The notes: generated from the sequence alone by a model not told the origin. A stretch of 64,000 nucleotides of DNA from Borovskyia barvae (GCA_030849085.1 JASAOM010001059.1:62001-126000); one strand, 5' to 3'. Counted from the stretch's first letter, positions 1 through 10,812 are shown. Made by a program: numbers and translations.

Positions 1-946
1 CGATCTCATCACGCTCCTGAGAGGCTCGGCTATGTGTGTGTGTGTCTGCGTGTGCTTGATGTTCCTGTCCCCTGCTCACTGCAACGTCGTATTTCTGCTC
101 ATCTGCCTCGCCCTTTCCCACTCGCTTCCCTCCTTTCGATTGTGAGGCAAAGGACGTCGGCTTTGCCCCACATTGTGTGACATCTGTGAGGTGGGTGTGC
201 GCCTTGTCTAGTCTCCCTCTGCTGCCTTTTCCTTCCTGTTCATTAGGAGGTTTTTCGTGTGGCGAAAGGAGAGCGAAAAAGAGAAGTTGCCTGCTCTACT
301 CTCTGTGCTCGCTGTGTCCACCCCGCCCATCTTTTTTCGTTGTTGTTCTCCTTTCCTGCGGGTGCGCACCCGTTTTTTTCGCATCTCGGTTTCGGGTGCA
401 GGACGCCTTCCCCACTCCTCCCCTCCCACGGGGTGTTGATTCCACAGAAGAATCGATTTATCCCATTAGCGTTCGTGTGCGCCAGCCAGGCGCGCTGCGC
501 ATCCTTCCCCCCCCCCCCCCCGCCCTCCTCGTGCTACCCCCCCCCCTCGTTGTTTTTCTCACATGCACTTGTGTTCCTGAGAACACGTGAAGTGACCATC
601 AAACCGGCAGCACGTCGAGACGGAGGCGAAACAGAAAATACGAGGGACCGTGAAAAAAAGCCCTCAGTCGACGTCATCGTTGATGCTCCAGACAGAAGAC
701 GAGCACTACGCCAACGCAAATTAGAACGTTCATCGCTGCGATATCCGTGATCTCCCGATTGAGACGGGGCGAGGGAAGAAGAAGAATTGGAGAGCCGAAG
801 AGGTTCCTCACTGGACGAACGTTATCGGACGCAACTTGGGGAAAAACGGTAAATGCATCTTCATGTATGTATTTGAACGCTTTTGTAGCCCATCTGTACG
901 GCCTCTTCTTGTTGCCCCTTCTCATTTCCCATTTTTTTATTGAAAG
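1..946. other. Gene-free spacer before the SKP1-like gene
   Basis: No coding region is supported here. The stretch is pyrimidine-rich in the + sense and has a run of 15 C at 507-521. It presumably holds the 3' UTR of an upstream gene outside the window and the trans-splicing signal of the next gene. The pyrimidine tract at about 900-940 precedes an AG at 945-946. Open frames in this stretch are low-complexity Pro/Ser/Leu translations of CT-rich DNA. Confidence 0.6.
900..946 (+). promoter_or_regulatory. Predicted trans-splice acceptor abutting the SKP1-like ATG
   Basis: A T/C-rich tract at about 900-940 is followed by its first AG at 945-946, and the ATG starts at 947. Between the previous AG (889-890) and this one no other AG occurs. 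If this acceptor is used, the mRNA has no gene-encoded 5' UTR and the spliced leader joins directly to the start codon. This is inferred from the known polypyrimidine-AG rule in trypanosomatids. Confidence 0.5.
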
Positions 947-1975
947 ATGATGGTGGTGCGGTCTCCTTCGTCCTCCACCGCACATAGCGTACCCGCAGCG
1001 GCGGGACAAACGCTTATCCTGGTCGCCTCCGATGGGGCACGTGTGGCGCTCAGTCGGGCCGTGGCCACTGAGGCGTCGTTCGTGCTTCGAGATCTTTTAG
1101 ATGGGCAGGAGCTACTTCCATGTCCGCAGCGGAACAGCGTTGGCGTGAGTAGCAGATTCCCCAGAGGTGAGGTGTATCCTGCTCAGCTCTTCTCGGCGGG
1201 TGCCTCGTGTCCGACCATCGAACTGGAAAACCTTTTTGAGGTGACCGGCGTCAACACGTCAACGTCAACCTCGATAGCATCACCAAACCTGGACGCAGCC
1301 AAGGCAAAACAAAAGGCCACCACCCAGGCGAATGTGCCAGATCTGACAGACTTTTTTCCTGTGGCGCCGCCGGTAAAAACGCCCACCCCTGACATATTTG
1401 GAGACTTGATGGACTCCACGGAGGCTGCCCCTCCTGTGGAAGTTTCGGTCGCATCTGCCTCGACCCTGTCTCCGCAGTCGATAAGTCCACCGTCTCAACT
1501 GCCGCCCCTGGCGCCGCCTCTGCCGTCCTCCGTAGGGCTTCCGCCGCCACCGCCTGCTGAGGTGGAGCTACCCTTCCCGTACTTTACTGGTGATGTTCTC
1601 GAACGGGTGTGTCGACACATGTCCTACCGCTTTCGAGTCTCGTCATTCGGCACGGAGGATGGCTGTAGCCGTGTTTATGTCGTCAAGACACGCACCATTC
1701 CGCGGCCCATGACACTGCCCCTGCTCGAGTACCTCGACGCGAAGGATCGGGCCTTCATCTCTGACTGGGACGAGCTCATCACCGTACAGATGGTGAAGGC
1801 GGCTACGCTGCTAAACTATGATGAGTTACTGCAGCTGGCCTCCGCAAAACTCGCCACGTACCTCATCGAGCGCGACGTGGAAGGCGTGCGAACCCTCCTC
1901 GGGGTAGAGAGTGACTTCGAAGCAACAGAAGAGGCTGAGCTCCGGAAAGAGCACGTCACGGAATACTTCCGCTGA
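947..1975 (+). CDS. SKP1/Elongin C (POZ-fold) family protein with Pro-rich insert
   Basis: The 342-residue protein matches the SKP1 family at both ends. Residues 21-55 (LILVASDG followed by an alternating hydrophobic helix) look like the first strand and helix of the BTB/POZ fold. Residues 207-342 carry the second half: VLERVCRHMSYRFRV resembles Elongin C, and the tail (DWDELITVQ, then LLGVESDFEATEEAELRKE) resembles the F-box-binding end of SKP1. Between them lies a low-complexity Ser/Thr/Pro segment, about residues 55-205, ending in a run of prolines. Typical SKP1 proteins are about 160 residues, so the excess is this insert. Family members act as adaptors in cullin-RING ubiquitin ligases; that role is inferred here. 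The start is the first ATG of a tandem ATGATG, directly after a candidate splice acceptor. A diverged adaptor with another partner is possible. Confidence 0.75.
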   Translation: MMVVRSPSSSTAHSVPAAAGQTLILVASDGARVALSRAVATEASFVLRDLLDGQELLPCPQRNSVGVSSRFPRGEVYPAQLFSAGASCPTIELENLFEVTGVNTSTSTSIASPNLDAAKAKQKATTQANVPDLTDFFPVAPPVKTPTPDIFGDLMDSTEAAPPVEVSVASASTLSPQSISPPSQLPPLAPPLPSSVGLPPPPPAEVELPFPYFTGDVLERVCRHMSYRFRVSSFGTEDGCSRVYVVKTRTIPRPMTLPLLEYLDAKDRAFISDWDELITVQMVKAATLLNYDELLQLASAKLATYLIERDVEGVRTLLGVESDFEATEEAELRKEHVTEYFR

Positions 1976-3028
1976 TGCCGATCTCCATAGGCGGCAACGA
2001 GGCAATATGGCTGATGGTGGAGGAGGAAGGAGCGAAGAGTTCCGCGCGGAAGAGAGCATATTTGAGTGAATGAGAAGACTCAAGCGTTATTGTCAGGGAT
2101 GATGTGTTGCGCTTTTCTCGAGCATTCTCATCTTCCAAACTGGATGTTTGCTACTGATTGTCTACTGGTTGGCTAGAGGGACTTACGCTCACGCCGAAAA
2201 GCGCGTGCTGTAGGTGGCAGGAGTGCATTATCCCGCAGTTTCTGACCTCTCTTCGTCATCATCTGCACACACACATACACACACATCGTTGCGTGCTGAC
2301 ATTTTCCTTTGAGCGAGCTCTTCACGAATTTTTCTTACTTAGCATTGATTGATCACTTCTGATACACGCTCTCCCATCAAAAGCCGCATATCGAGGCGCC
2401 TCTCAGAGGAAACGGATGGATCGGCTTGTCATCACCTTCCTTGGGGTGAACTCGGGTGTCTCCCTCAGGTGAGGGCTGCCAGCGACAGATCACGTTCACT
2501 CAGAGTCTATGCCAGTATGGTGGCAGTTTTCTGCCGCTCACCGAGACCTTGTAAGGCTTCCCCTCCTCTGTCCTTCTTATCGTCTCCGTAACCGCCCCTC
2601 TGACGTGAAAGATAGGCTGCGCCTCCTGATTCGTTATGCAGCCGCATTTTCGTGGGATAATATCGATGGAAGAGGGGGTAGTAGTACGATCAAGAGGGTT
2701 TGACTTGAAATACGGAAGGCAACGAAGCGGCGTCGGTGCACCTTTTTGTGCCTCCATCACGGTATTTCTCTCTCGTCACTTCTCTTTTCCCTCTGCTCGC
2801 TGCTCTAGAAAACCACAGCGCGATCCTCCTGTCCGAAATTTCGGGGGTACGCTTTCGTTGCTGTTGTTTGTTTTTATGGGCTTCTGTTTGAACGGCATCT
2901 ATCCATCCCTCGGTGTATCTTCCTCTCCCTTCCCCCTACCTTCATGATCTTCCTTTTCTCTTGAAGACGACGGCATCTCTTCTCCTTTTCATTTCTCCTC
3001 AACATCCCCACCCCCCACGTAGAGCAGC
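1976..3028. other. Spacer between SKP1-like and rhodanese genes
   Basis: No gene is supported. There is a (CA)n stretch near 2265-2286 and, at the 3' end, two pyrimidine tracts (about 2905-2962 and 2966-3019). These are expected to serve polyadenylation of the upstream transcript and trans-splicing of the downstream one. Confidence 0.5.
2966..3022 (+). promoter_or_regulatory. Predicted trans-splice acceptor of the rhodanese-like gene
   Basis: A C/T-rich tract runs to about 3018 and the first AG after it is at 3021-3022, six bases before the ATG at 3029. This would leave a 6-nt gene-encoded 5' UTR. An earlier AG near 2965 after another tract is an alternative. Confidence 0.45.
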
Positions 3029-3460
3029 ATGGCCTCAATCAAAAAGCGGAGCTCAGCAGCACCTGCGGAGTTGAATGCGGGGGTCTCAGCGCCAGGCCCA
3101 CTCGAAATTTCGGTGGAGGACTTGCAAAACCTTCTCCAATCGGCCGCAGCCAAGTCAGTTCTGGTGGTAGATGTGCGCAGCGCTGACGAGTTCGCCATTT
3201 CCCACATTCCTGGAAGCATCAACAAACCGTTCCAGGAGATACATTTCGATGCGCTGGTGGCGGAGGCGGCATCCTGCGCGGCTAACGGGCCGCCCATGCT
3301 TGTATTCGTCTCCGCTCAAAGTCCTGATCTGGATGACTTGGCGGCCCGTGAGTATATCAGCGCATTTGAGAAGGCTCACGCCTGCTCACCCCCAGAAGGT
3401 TCGATCCGTGTGCTTTTAGGAGGCCTCTACACGTGGTCGGAGCGGAAGGTGCACCAATGA
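3029..3460 (+). CDS. Cdc25/Acr2-like rhodanese-domain protein, catalytic loop degenerate
   Basis: The 143-residue protein is a single rhodanese fold. Residues 44-68 (VLVVDVRSADEF, then HIPGSINKPF) match the CH2A region, and the C-terminal VLLGGLYTW matches the conserved LxGGxxxW strand. The layout and length (about 130-150 residues) fit the small Cdc25/Acr2 branch that includes trypanosomatid arsenate/antimonate reductases. The active-site loop of that branch reads HC(x5)R. Here the aligned segment is LVFVSAQSPDLDD, residues 91-103, so His is Val94, the nucleophile Cys is Ser95 and the Arg position is Leu101. The protein should therefore lack reductase or phosphatase activity and may bind a partner or ligand. 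Codons are intact and the frame is open throughout, so it is not an obvious pseudogene. The Acr2 assignment rests on motif order and length, without an alignment. Confidence 0.7.
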   Translation: MASIKKRSSAAPAELNAGVSAPGPLEISVEDLQNLLQSAAAKSVLVVDVRSADEFAISHIPGSINKPFQEIHFDALVAEAASCAANGPPMLVFVSAQSPDLDDLAAREYISAFEKAHACSPPEGSIRVLLGGLYTWSERKVHQ

Positions 3461-6090
3461 GAAAATCAAAAGATCGTGTACGGAGGTGACATGTTGGGTG
3501 GGCCGGTGCTATGGAAGGAACCGAGAGCCTTACGCGCCGTTTAACTCCCCTCCCCTCTCGCTTTTCCTACTCCCCCGCATACACGCACACGCACCGAAGC
3601 CATTCCGATACAGGCGTACACTTGTGCGATTACCTCTGCCAATGAGTTATCCAAGATAGAATAAAAAACATCATACCCCACTCCCTCTTCTCACGGAACT
3701 GCGGCCTGCCGCATCTTGTTCTATCGATGCGCTGTTGAGCATTCCGACTGGTGAGGGACTCCCGCGCAGCGTTACCTCTCCCCCCTTCTCCGGCTTTTTT
3801 CCTATGATGCGTCGCTGTGATGACGATCTTTTCGTCGATGTCCCTTCGAGAATGGTTGCCGACGTTGCACAAAGAGATCGAATCACTCGCTCGATCTTCG
3901 GCATCTACCCGTTCATCCTGCCGAGGTGTGTACGATGGACTGTACCTGGAAAGGTCGTGTGCATCAAGGGATACGCCTCCACACTTTTTTCTCTCTCCCC
4001 CTTCTCTTCCCCCCTTTCCCGCTGGGTTTCCTCGCTGAGAGCGGCTGCGCGTGCTCTTCTGCGTTGCCGCTGCGAGACCCGCGCATTCTCTGTTTTCTTC
4101 TCCAATCCCTGTAAGGAACCTGTGTACTTTCACTTTTCTCTCTTCCTGTCACTTTTGTTCACTTGCGATTGTGCTTCTGATTTGCCGGCGCGTAAATTTT
4201 GGAATGGGTTGGCTCTTCCTCCCTTCCCTCTCCCGATTTGCAGATGCTATTTTTTAAATCCTGGGGTTCGGTGCAACAGACGTCTCGAAGTGCGAGAAGA
4301 AACAAAAGGAGACGGAGTAGATGATAGAGTATCGTTCGAGAGCCCGTAGCTGACGTTCACTGGGCTCCTCAAACCTTCTCTCTTTCCCTAGGACGCCGGT
4401 GTATTCCTTGATTTATTTTCGCCTTCTGCTTTTCTTCTCCAAACAGTGGACATCTCGATAGGTTTCACCAAATGAGTTTGTATCACCCATTGGTCATGTT
4501 CCAGTACTTGGGGATGAAGTGAAGGTTTTAAATCTCGAGAGCAAAGCGATTTTCTCTTTTCTTACCCATATTTTGCGCCGTGTTATAAGTGGCGGCCGTC
4601 TCTTCATCGTGTTCAGCTCGCAAAGGTTCGTTGTGCGGGCGATGAAATCGCGCATTAGGCCCAAGGGTATGCGAGCAACATACAAAATTGCTCTCATGAT
4701 CTCTGTGTGAGAGACAAGGGCCTCGCAAAAAAAAAAAGGAAGATCTCTTCTGTGTTGGTGTACTACTCCATTCCTCACGGGTGCACTTCTTCCTGCTCTT
4801 GCCTCCGCTTGTGCACGTACAAAGAATTTCACCATCATCTCCGTATCAGCTCTTTTTTTTTCACGATGGCGTGCGTTCCAATTCGGTCTTTTCGACACCC
4901 CTTATTATCTTTTTACTTTCACCTTCTTCTCCCCCTCCCTCCCTCCCTTCCCCCCCTTCCCGGGCCACTAAATGCGCTCTCCTTCCCAAGCGGTCCGAAT
5001 GCATGAATGGAATTACGGTAAGAGTGAATGTGAGGTATTTTCATGGGGGTGGGTGGGCGGGTGGAGCGGGAGGGAGAAGAAATAAAGCATAAGATCTCTC
5101 GGTATGCCCAGCCGTGCGAAACTATGTGCGTGTGTATACTTCCTCGTGATAAAGACTTACCCCTTTTTCTATTTTGCTGTGTGTGTGTGTGTGTGACATG
5201 ATCACGGTACCGCGGAGCTTCGTTCACGAGAATGGCGAACATCTTTCGCTCTCGAGCGGCCAACGGGTACCTAACATAAACATCCTATCTATACGCATGC
5301 ATATATGTATCTATGAAAAAGGCTATCCAGAATGTCCAAAGAAAAAATACGAGTGAGATCGGCTAAAACGATAGAGGGAGAATACGAATGGCGCATTTAA
5401 AAAAATGAGAAAGGGATGGGATGTCGGCGGCGCAGCGTATGCGCAGAAATACTTGCGGCGGTGATGCTTACCTCACCCGCCAACTGATGCTCAGCCTATC
5501 ACTCTGTTTTTTTCTGAGCAGATGACGACTCTTCTGCTAAGGTTATGCCTTGGTGTGGGTCGTGTCAAAGTAGGGACGCTAAGCTGCCCCTCTTCGATTT
5601 AGCGGCTCTGTTCGTGCGACAATCGGTATGTCACTGCCTCTAGGGAATATATGCCAGCTAAAAGCCGAAGAGGCACGTTGGCTGTGTTTCGCACCATCCT
5701 GCGGAGGACTTCATCCTTTCCTTTTTTTCTGAATGCGAAGGGTGTAGTTTTCCCCAGGGCACCGCAGAGGAGCTTTCACGTAGGCCCCGCTCGTCTATCG
5801 CTTCATTGCCCAACATTCATAACTGCGGGGCGGGGGAGGGAGTGTGCAGGGTGAAGAGGACGACCCACCGATGCCGAATATCGTCATGAAGACGGACACG
5901 GGGACGTAGGTCAGCTTTTTTTTGTTTTCATGAACACGGCAAATGAAGGCTGCACCTTCACCCCTTCCTACTCCCTATTCCGCTAATTTCTTCATGCCTG
6001 CGACCGCACCTTCTTTATCGGCTCTCCCCTCCCCCCTCCTCCCTGACCTCTACGCGTGAACTTACGCTTCCTTTGCTCCACCGAAAGAAA
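3461..6090. other. 2.6-kb gene-free spacer
   Basis: No coding region is supported; the largest + frame (3735-4349) is low-complexity and T/C-biased. There are pyrimidine tracts at many points, a (GT)n run at 5179-5195, and short A-rich patches. The last tract (about 6010-6078) leads to the splice signal of the calcium pump gene. Most of this stretch is probably 3' UTR of the rhodanese gene or intercistronic DNA. Confidence 0.5.
6010..6087 (+). promoter_or_regulatory. Predicted trans-splice acceptor of the calcium pump gene
   Basis: A strong C/T tract (about 6010-6050, with more pyrimidines to 6080) has its first following AG at 6086-6087. The previous AG is near 5947. The ATG begins at 6091, leaving three bases of gene-encoded leader if this AG is used. 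Confidence 0.5.
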
Positions 6091-9000
6091 ATGATGCAGA
6101 CGCCACCTTCCGCCTTCGCGGGCACTAGCAGCAGCACTGGTGGCGTTAAGCTCTCTGATATGGTTGGTCATAAGAGTATTGACGTATTAAGCCGTCAGCT
6201 CAATGGGGTAGCTGGACTACTTTACAAGTTAAATGTTCGGGGCGCGCCGGCCGGTGCTGCGCCGATCGACCTTGGTTCCCCGGAGCAGCGCAACGCGGCA
6301 GTGCAGAGCAGAGAACTCGGCATTGTAGTGCATACGGTCCCAGAGAGGAAGGCTCGCTACGGGGAGAACGTGATACCGCAGCCACCCAAGCATAGCGTAT
6401 GGCACTTTGTGAAGGAATCGATCGCGGGGGACCGCATTGTTCAAGTTTTAATCGGAGCTGCTTTCATCTCCATGGTCCTGGGCATGACGACACCAGATTT
6501 CCGCACGGGCGAAATCGACGTCGCGACAGGATGGATCGAAGGGGCCGCAATATTTGCCTCCATCTTCATTGTCACCACCGTCAACGCTGTGAATGACTAC
6601 CGCAAGCAAGAACAGTTTGCGGAGGTGATGCGCGCCGAAGACGCGGCACGGCGTCGGGTGACAGTTTGGCGATACGTTCCGCACGACAGACTGGGTAACA
6701 CTGGACTTGCAGGCAGTGCAGTGGGCACGGACGGGCTCGCGTGCGTGGCGCTGGAGCTGCCCAGCACTGAAATCGTTGTAGGGGACGTGGTGCAAATCAG
6801 TTCAGGTATGCAGCTGACTTTTGATGCGGTGCTGCTGGCCAGTTTTGGCCCCATCATCACGGACGAGAGTAGTGTTACCGGAGAAAACGACAACGTGCTG
6901 AAGCAGGTCCTCACTGATCCTTTCCTGATCAGCGGCTCGTCGGTCTTGGACGGGTCCGCAGAGGGTGTCGCGCTGGTGTGCGCAGTGGGACCGAATTCTT
7001 TCTCGGGCGAGATTGCCGTCTCTATCCAGACGACAGAGAAAACGAATACCCCGCTGCAGGATCAATTGGAGGAGATGGCGGAGATAATCGGCAAATTTGG
7101 CATCGGTGCTGCCATCTTTACGTTCCTTTCGTTGCTGCTGAAGGAGCTTTTCATGTACATAGTCGCGGGAACGCCCCTGTACGCCATGAAGTTTTTTGAA
7201 AACCTCACCACCGCCATCGTGATCGTCGTTGTGGCCGTGCCGGAAGGGCTACCGCTCTCCGTCACCATTTCGCTTGCGTACAGCATGCAGCTGATGCTGA
7301 AGGATGGAAATCTTGTTCGTCACTTGGCAGCCTGTGAGACCATGGGTGGGGCAACGGTGTTGTGCACAGACAAAACGGGGACGCTTACAGCACCAACGAT
7401 GCAAGTCAAACTGGTGTTCCTCTCGGCCGTTACGTTCACAGTCGACGGTGCGGACAGCAACGGTGGCCGGCACCACCACGGCTTTGAGCCAACGAACACC
7501 ATGATCACGGTGCCTCAGGATCCGTCCTGCGTGCAACTGATGCTGGAATGCATCGTGGTGAATGCTCTGGACCCAGAAATCGGGCGCGCCACTAACAAAA
7601 CGAGTGAGGCCCTTCTGTGGCTTTGCCAGCTTATGAACTGCACGGGAAGCCGCGCAACAACGGAAGCTGTGCAAGCCTTCCGCAGCACTGAAAGCCGCAT
7701 GCTACCCGTTATGCAGGACTCGAGCCGCTGCCGTCGCTATCCGTTTAGCTCACAGAGTAAGCTGAGCTTCTGCATGTTGCGGAGGACTATGCCATCTCCA
7801 GGAATGAATAGTGTAGGTGGTCACACACGACTCTACGCGGCCGGCGCTGCAGAGGTCCTACTAGCTCTGTGTACCCACTTCATCAGCGAGGATGGAACGT
7901 CTGTGCCGCTGACGTCAGAAATGCGAACGCACTACGAGCAAACGATTACGCAGTACACTGAGTCGGGGCTCCGTGTCATCTCTTGCGCTCTACGGGATGT
8001 GCATGGCGCGGCAGAGATGAACTTGTGGCAACAGCAACAGCAGGATCTGGGCACCATCGATGCAGCCCGTGGGGAAGGTTACAGCATGATCGCCTTGGTG
8101 GGGCTGGAGGAGCACGTGCGAGTGGAAGTGCCCCAAGCGGTACACCAGTGCGTTGCGGCGGGTCTGCGGGTAATCATGGTCACCGGCGATGCTCCTCTCA
8201 CGGCGATTAACATCGCACGTCGTTGCGGGCTGCTGCATAGCGGCGATCACCCCTCTCCCGTAGCGGTGGAGACACGATACCCCGCGGGAGGGGATGACAG
8301 CGTGGCGGTGAAGGTGGCAGATGTCGATGAGGAGGCAGAGGCCTCCGCGCTCGTCCACGTTTCCCCGCTATGGTGTAGCGGGCAGGGTGTGGCGGGCGGC
8401 TTCTTCAATTGCACAAATGATCAAAAGACGTGGTTGCTGCCTAGCACGCTGGCACGTGCATCCTCCCATCGGCTGTTGGAGAGTGGTTACGTCCTGGACG
8501 GTCCAACCTTTCGCCGGCTCGACGATGCAGAGCTGTTGGTGCAGTACATGCCACATATCTGCATCCTCGCCCGCGCCACACCGATGGATAAAAAACGTCT
8601 GCTCTCCCTCCTGCGGCGCATGGACTCCCAAGCGGTAATCGCAATGTCCGGCGATGGCACGAACGATGCGCCGGCATTAAAGCTGAGCGACGTCGGCTTC
8701 GCCATGAACGGCGGTAGCGACGTTGCGAAGCGCGCCTCAGATATTATCCTGCTTCACGACAATTTTATCGGCATGGTGAAAGCGACGATGTGGGGCCGCA
8801 ACGTGAAGGACAATATTCGCAAATTTCTGCAGTTTCAGCTCACCGTGAACTTCGCTGCGTGCGTTGTTTCGTTTTGTGGCGCTGTCATGAGCTCACAGAA
8901 CATGTCGCCGTTGAAGCCGGTACAGCTGCTGTGGCTGAACCTCATCATGGACACACTGGCAGCCTTGGCGCTAGCGACGGAGCTGCCGTGTGAGTCCATG

Positions 9001-9603
9001 CTCTTATCCCGGCCACCAGAGCCGAAGGAAACGCCTATTATCACACCTAGCATGTGGTACCAGATCGGCTGCCAGAGCACTTTCCAACTGCTTTGTCAGC
9101 TTTCGCTTCTCAGCTATGGTGGCAATCTCGTAAGTCCCCGAATACACTCGGCAGATATAGCAAACACTGTTCCTCTGCACACCAATGAGAACTATTTCAG
9201 TGATGCGCACATTTGTCTTGTCTTCAACACCTTTGTGTGGATGCAGATCTTTAATTTCTTTAACGCGCGACTTTTGCACCGTGGGGAAGGCTTCTTCGAC
9301 AATTGGGCGGCCAGCACGGTGCTCTTGCTTATTGTCGGCGTAATTGTTGCTCTTCAAATCGTGATCGTCGAGTTCGGTGGCAAAATTATGTGGACCGTGC
9401 CGCTCACGGCGAAGGAGTGGTTCTACTCCGTCCTGATTGCTAGTTTCACCTTACCGGTTGGAGCTTTCTCACGCCTCCTTTACGCATATTATGCCAGTCA
9501 CTCCGCGCACCGCGATTTTCGCTGCGGCGGTCTCGTCTTGTGGCTGTGGCATCGACTCACATGTTACAAGTTGAAGGGAAGAGTTCCAAGTACCTCAATC
9601 TAG
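6091..9603 (+). CDS. Plasma-membrane-type (PMCA, type IIB) calcium-transporting P-type ATPase
   Basis: The 1,170-residue product should pump Ca2+ out of the cytosol, coupled to ATP hydrolysis, across the plasma membrane or an acidic organelle membrane. The diagnostic motifs are present in order: the actuator motif DESSVTGEN (Glu265), PEGLPLSVT in M4, the phosphorylation site DKTGTLT (Asp427), MVTGD, and GDGTNDAPALK (around residue 855) followed by GFAMNGGSDVAKRASDIIL. About ten membrane segments are visible. The usual TGES of the actuator reads TGEN, keeping the catalytic Glu. The nucleotide-binding side has an acidic insert around residues 730-800. The C-terminal tail is short and contains a basic, tryptophan-rich stretch (LVLWLWHRLTCYKLKGR) that could bind calmodulin; this is inference. 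The open frame extends upstream to a TTG at 6073, but the first ATG is 6091. The organelle cannot be told from sequence. Confidence 0.92.
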   Translation: MMQTPPSAFAGTSSSTGGVKLSDMVGHKSIDVLSRQLNGVAGLLYKLNVRGAPAGAAPIDLGSPEQRNAAVQSRELGIVVHTVPERKARYGENVIPQPPKHSVWHFVKESIAGDRIVQVLIGAAFISMVLGMTTPDFRTGEIDVATGWIEGAAIFASIFIVTTVNAVNDYRKQEQFAEVMRAEDAARRRVTVWRYVPHDRLGNTGLAGSAVGTDGLACVALELPSTEIVVGDVVQISSGMQLTFDAVLLASFGPIITDESSVTGENDNVLKQVLTDPFLISGSSVLDGSAEGVALVCAVGPNSFSGEIAVSIQTTEKTNTPLQDQLEEMAEIIGKFGIGAAIFTFLSLLLKELFMYIVAGTPLYAMKFFENLTTAIVIVVVAVPEGLPLSVTISLAYSMQLMLKDGNLVRHLAACETMGGATVLCTDKTGTLTAPTMQVKLVFLSAVTFTVDGADSNGGRHHHGFEPTNTMITVPQDPSCVQLMLECIVVNALDPEIGRATNKTSEALLWLCQLMNCTGSRATTEAVQAFRSTESRMLPVMQDSSRCRRYPFSSQSKLSFCMLRRTMPSPGMNSVGGHTRLYAAGAAEVLLALCTHFISEDGTSVPLTSEMRTHYEQTITQYTESGLRVISCALRDVHGAAEMNLWQQQQQDLGTIDAARGEGYSMIALVGLEEHVRVEVPQAVHQCVAAGLRVIMVTGDAPLTAINIARRCGLLHSGDHPSPVAVETRYPAGGDDSVAVKVADVDEEAEASALVHVSPLWCSGQGVAGGFFNCTNDQKTWLLPSTLARASSHRLLESGYVLDGPTFRRLDDAELLVQYMPHICILARATPMDKKRLLSLLRRMDSQAVIAMSGDGTNDAPALKLSDVGFAMNGGSDVAKRASDIILLHDNFIGMVKATMWGRNVKDNIRKFLQFQLTVNFAACVVSFCGAVMSSQNMSPLKPVQLLWLNLIMDTLAALALATELPCESMLLSRPPEPKETPIITPSMWYQIGCQSTFQLLCQLSLLSYGGNLVSPRIHSADIANTVPLHTNENYFSDAHICLVFNTFVWMQIFNFFNARLLHRGEGFFDNWAASTVLLLIVGVIVALQIVIVEFGGKIMWTVPLTAKEWFYSVLIASFTLPVGAFSRLLYAYYASHSAHRDFRCGGLVLWLWHRLTCYKLKGRVPSTSI

Positions 9604-10792
9604 AAGACACACGTGTTAGGGCGGTGTCTCCACGCACCATTTGTACACTTTCCCTTCCACTTCTCCCCCCCCCCCCTTTACCTCCTGTGTGTCCCTTCTG
9701 GAGAGAACGGCGCCATCCGTTTGGATAGGGGGGGGGGAGGTAATCAAGATACATGCTCAGCAAAATGGCGGAGATGACGGGAAATGGTGGGAAGGGGAGT
9801 GGCAGGAATGCGTGAAGACAAGGATCGGCACTCCCTCCCTCTTGTCGCTTTTCACTCTCTCTGTTTAGTTGGAAGCATACATTGACTGTTTGCGGCAGTT
9901 TTTTTTAGGTATTTTCGACAGCATTTCCTTCTTCCATCGCCGCCATCATTGCTGTGTTTGCTTGGCCATTGAATAGCTCCACCTTCAGTGCTTTTTGTTT
10001 TGTGTTTGTCTTCTTCCGCTTACTTTCTTCTCTGCCAGTTAGCGGTGCTCTCCTTTCGCTGGTGGCGATGACTCAGCCGTACATGTACGAATCGCCTCAT
10101 CTCTCTCTCTCTGCGTGCTCATGTATAAGGGCAGGCTTCTGCGCTTATGGCGTGTCCATCTTTCCCTGTGGCCCTTTTCGCCGATTTTCTGCGCGTTAGT
10201 GCTGACAGCGGCGAAGGCAAAGACTATATATAAATATATATATTCCACTCGAGTGTCGTGCACCGGCCTGGAAAAAACTATGGTCTTCGAGAACATTCGG
10301 CACAGTCTAGGCAGAGGCGAGGAGGCGCCTCTTTCTCGCTCACAAGTCCTTGCTGCGCGGGAGTACCTCACAGTCACGGCGCGGATCTCTTGTGGATGTG
10401 GTCTCCTCTGCTTCAAGCTGTTTGTTTTCCTCCCTCTTTTATGGCGCACTCTCTTCCCTTCCACTTTCTCACTCTAGCGGGCGTCTTCCCCGTGACACTG
10501 TTCCACCTTGTCTCCCTCTCCCCCTCCCTTTGTGTCCCCCAAATGCAGTTGCTGACTTATCCCTCCTCCTCCTCCTCCTCCTCCTCTTATGCCTCTCCAT
10601 ATCACCGCTTTTAGCGGTTGCCGCAAGCCGATCAGCTTTTTCCGCGCCGCCGTAGCCGGTGAAAACGCAAAAAAAAAACAGCAGCGAATATTCGAAAAAA
10701 AAAGACTTTCTCGACGGTGTCAATAACGAAAGAATTAAAAACATCCCAAGCCTCTCTCAACGCATCATAACGCAAACATACATACGTATATG

Positions 10793-10812
10793 TATATATA
10801 TATATATATATA
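10793..10812. repeat. (TA)10 microsatellite
   Basis: A perfect 20-bp TA run in the long gap after the calcium pump gene. A shorter interrupted TA stretch lies at 10225-10244. Confidence 0.9.

Noticed and set aside
3735-4349. 204-residue + frame
   Set aside because: CT-driven composition, no domain, overlaps equally long frames on the other strand.
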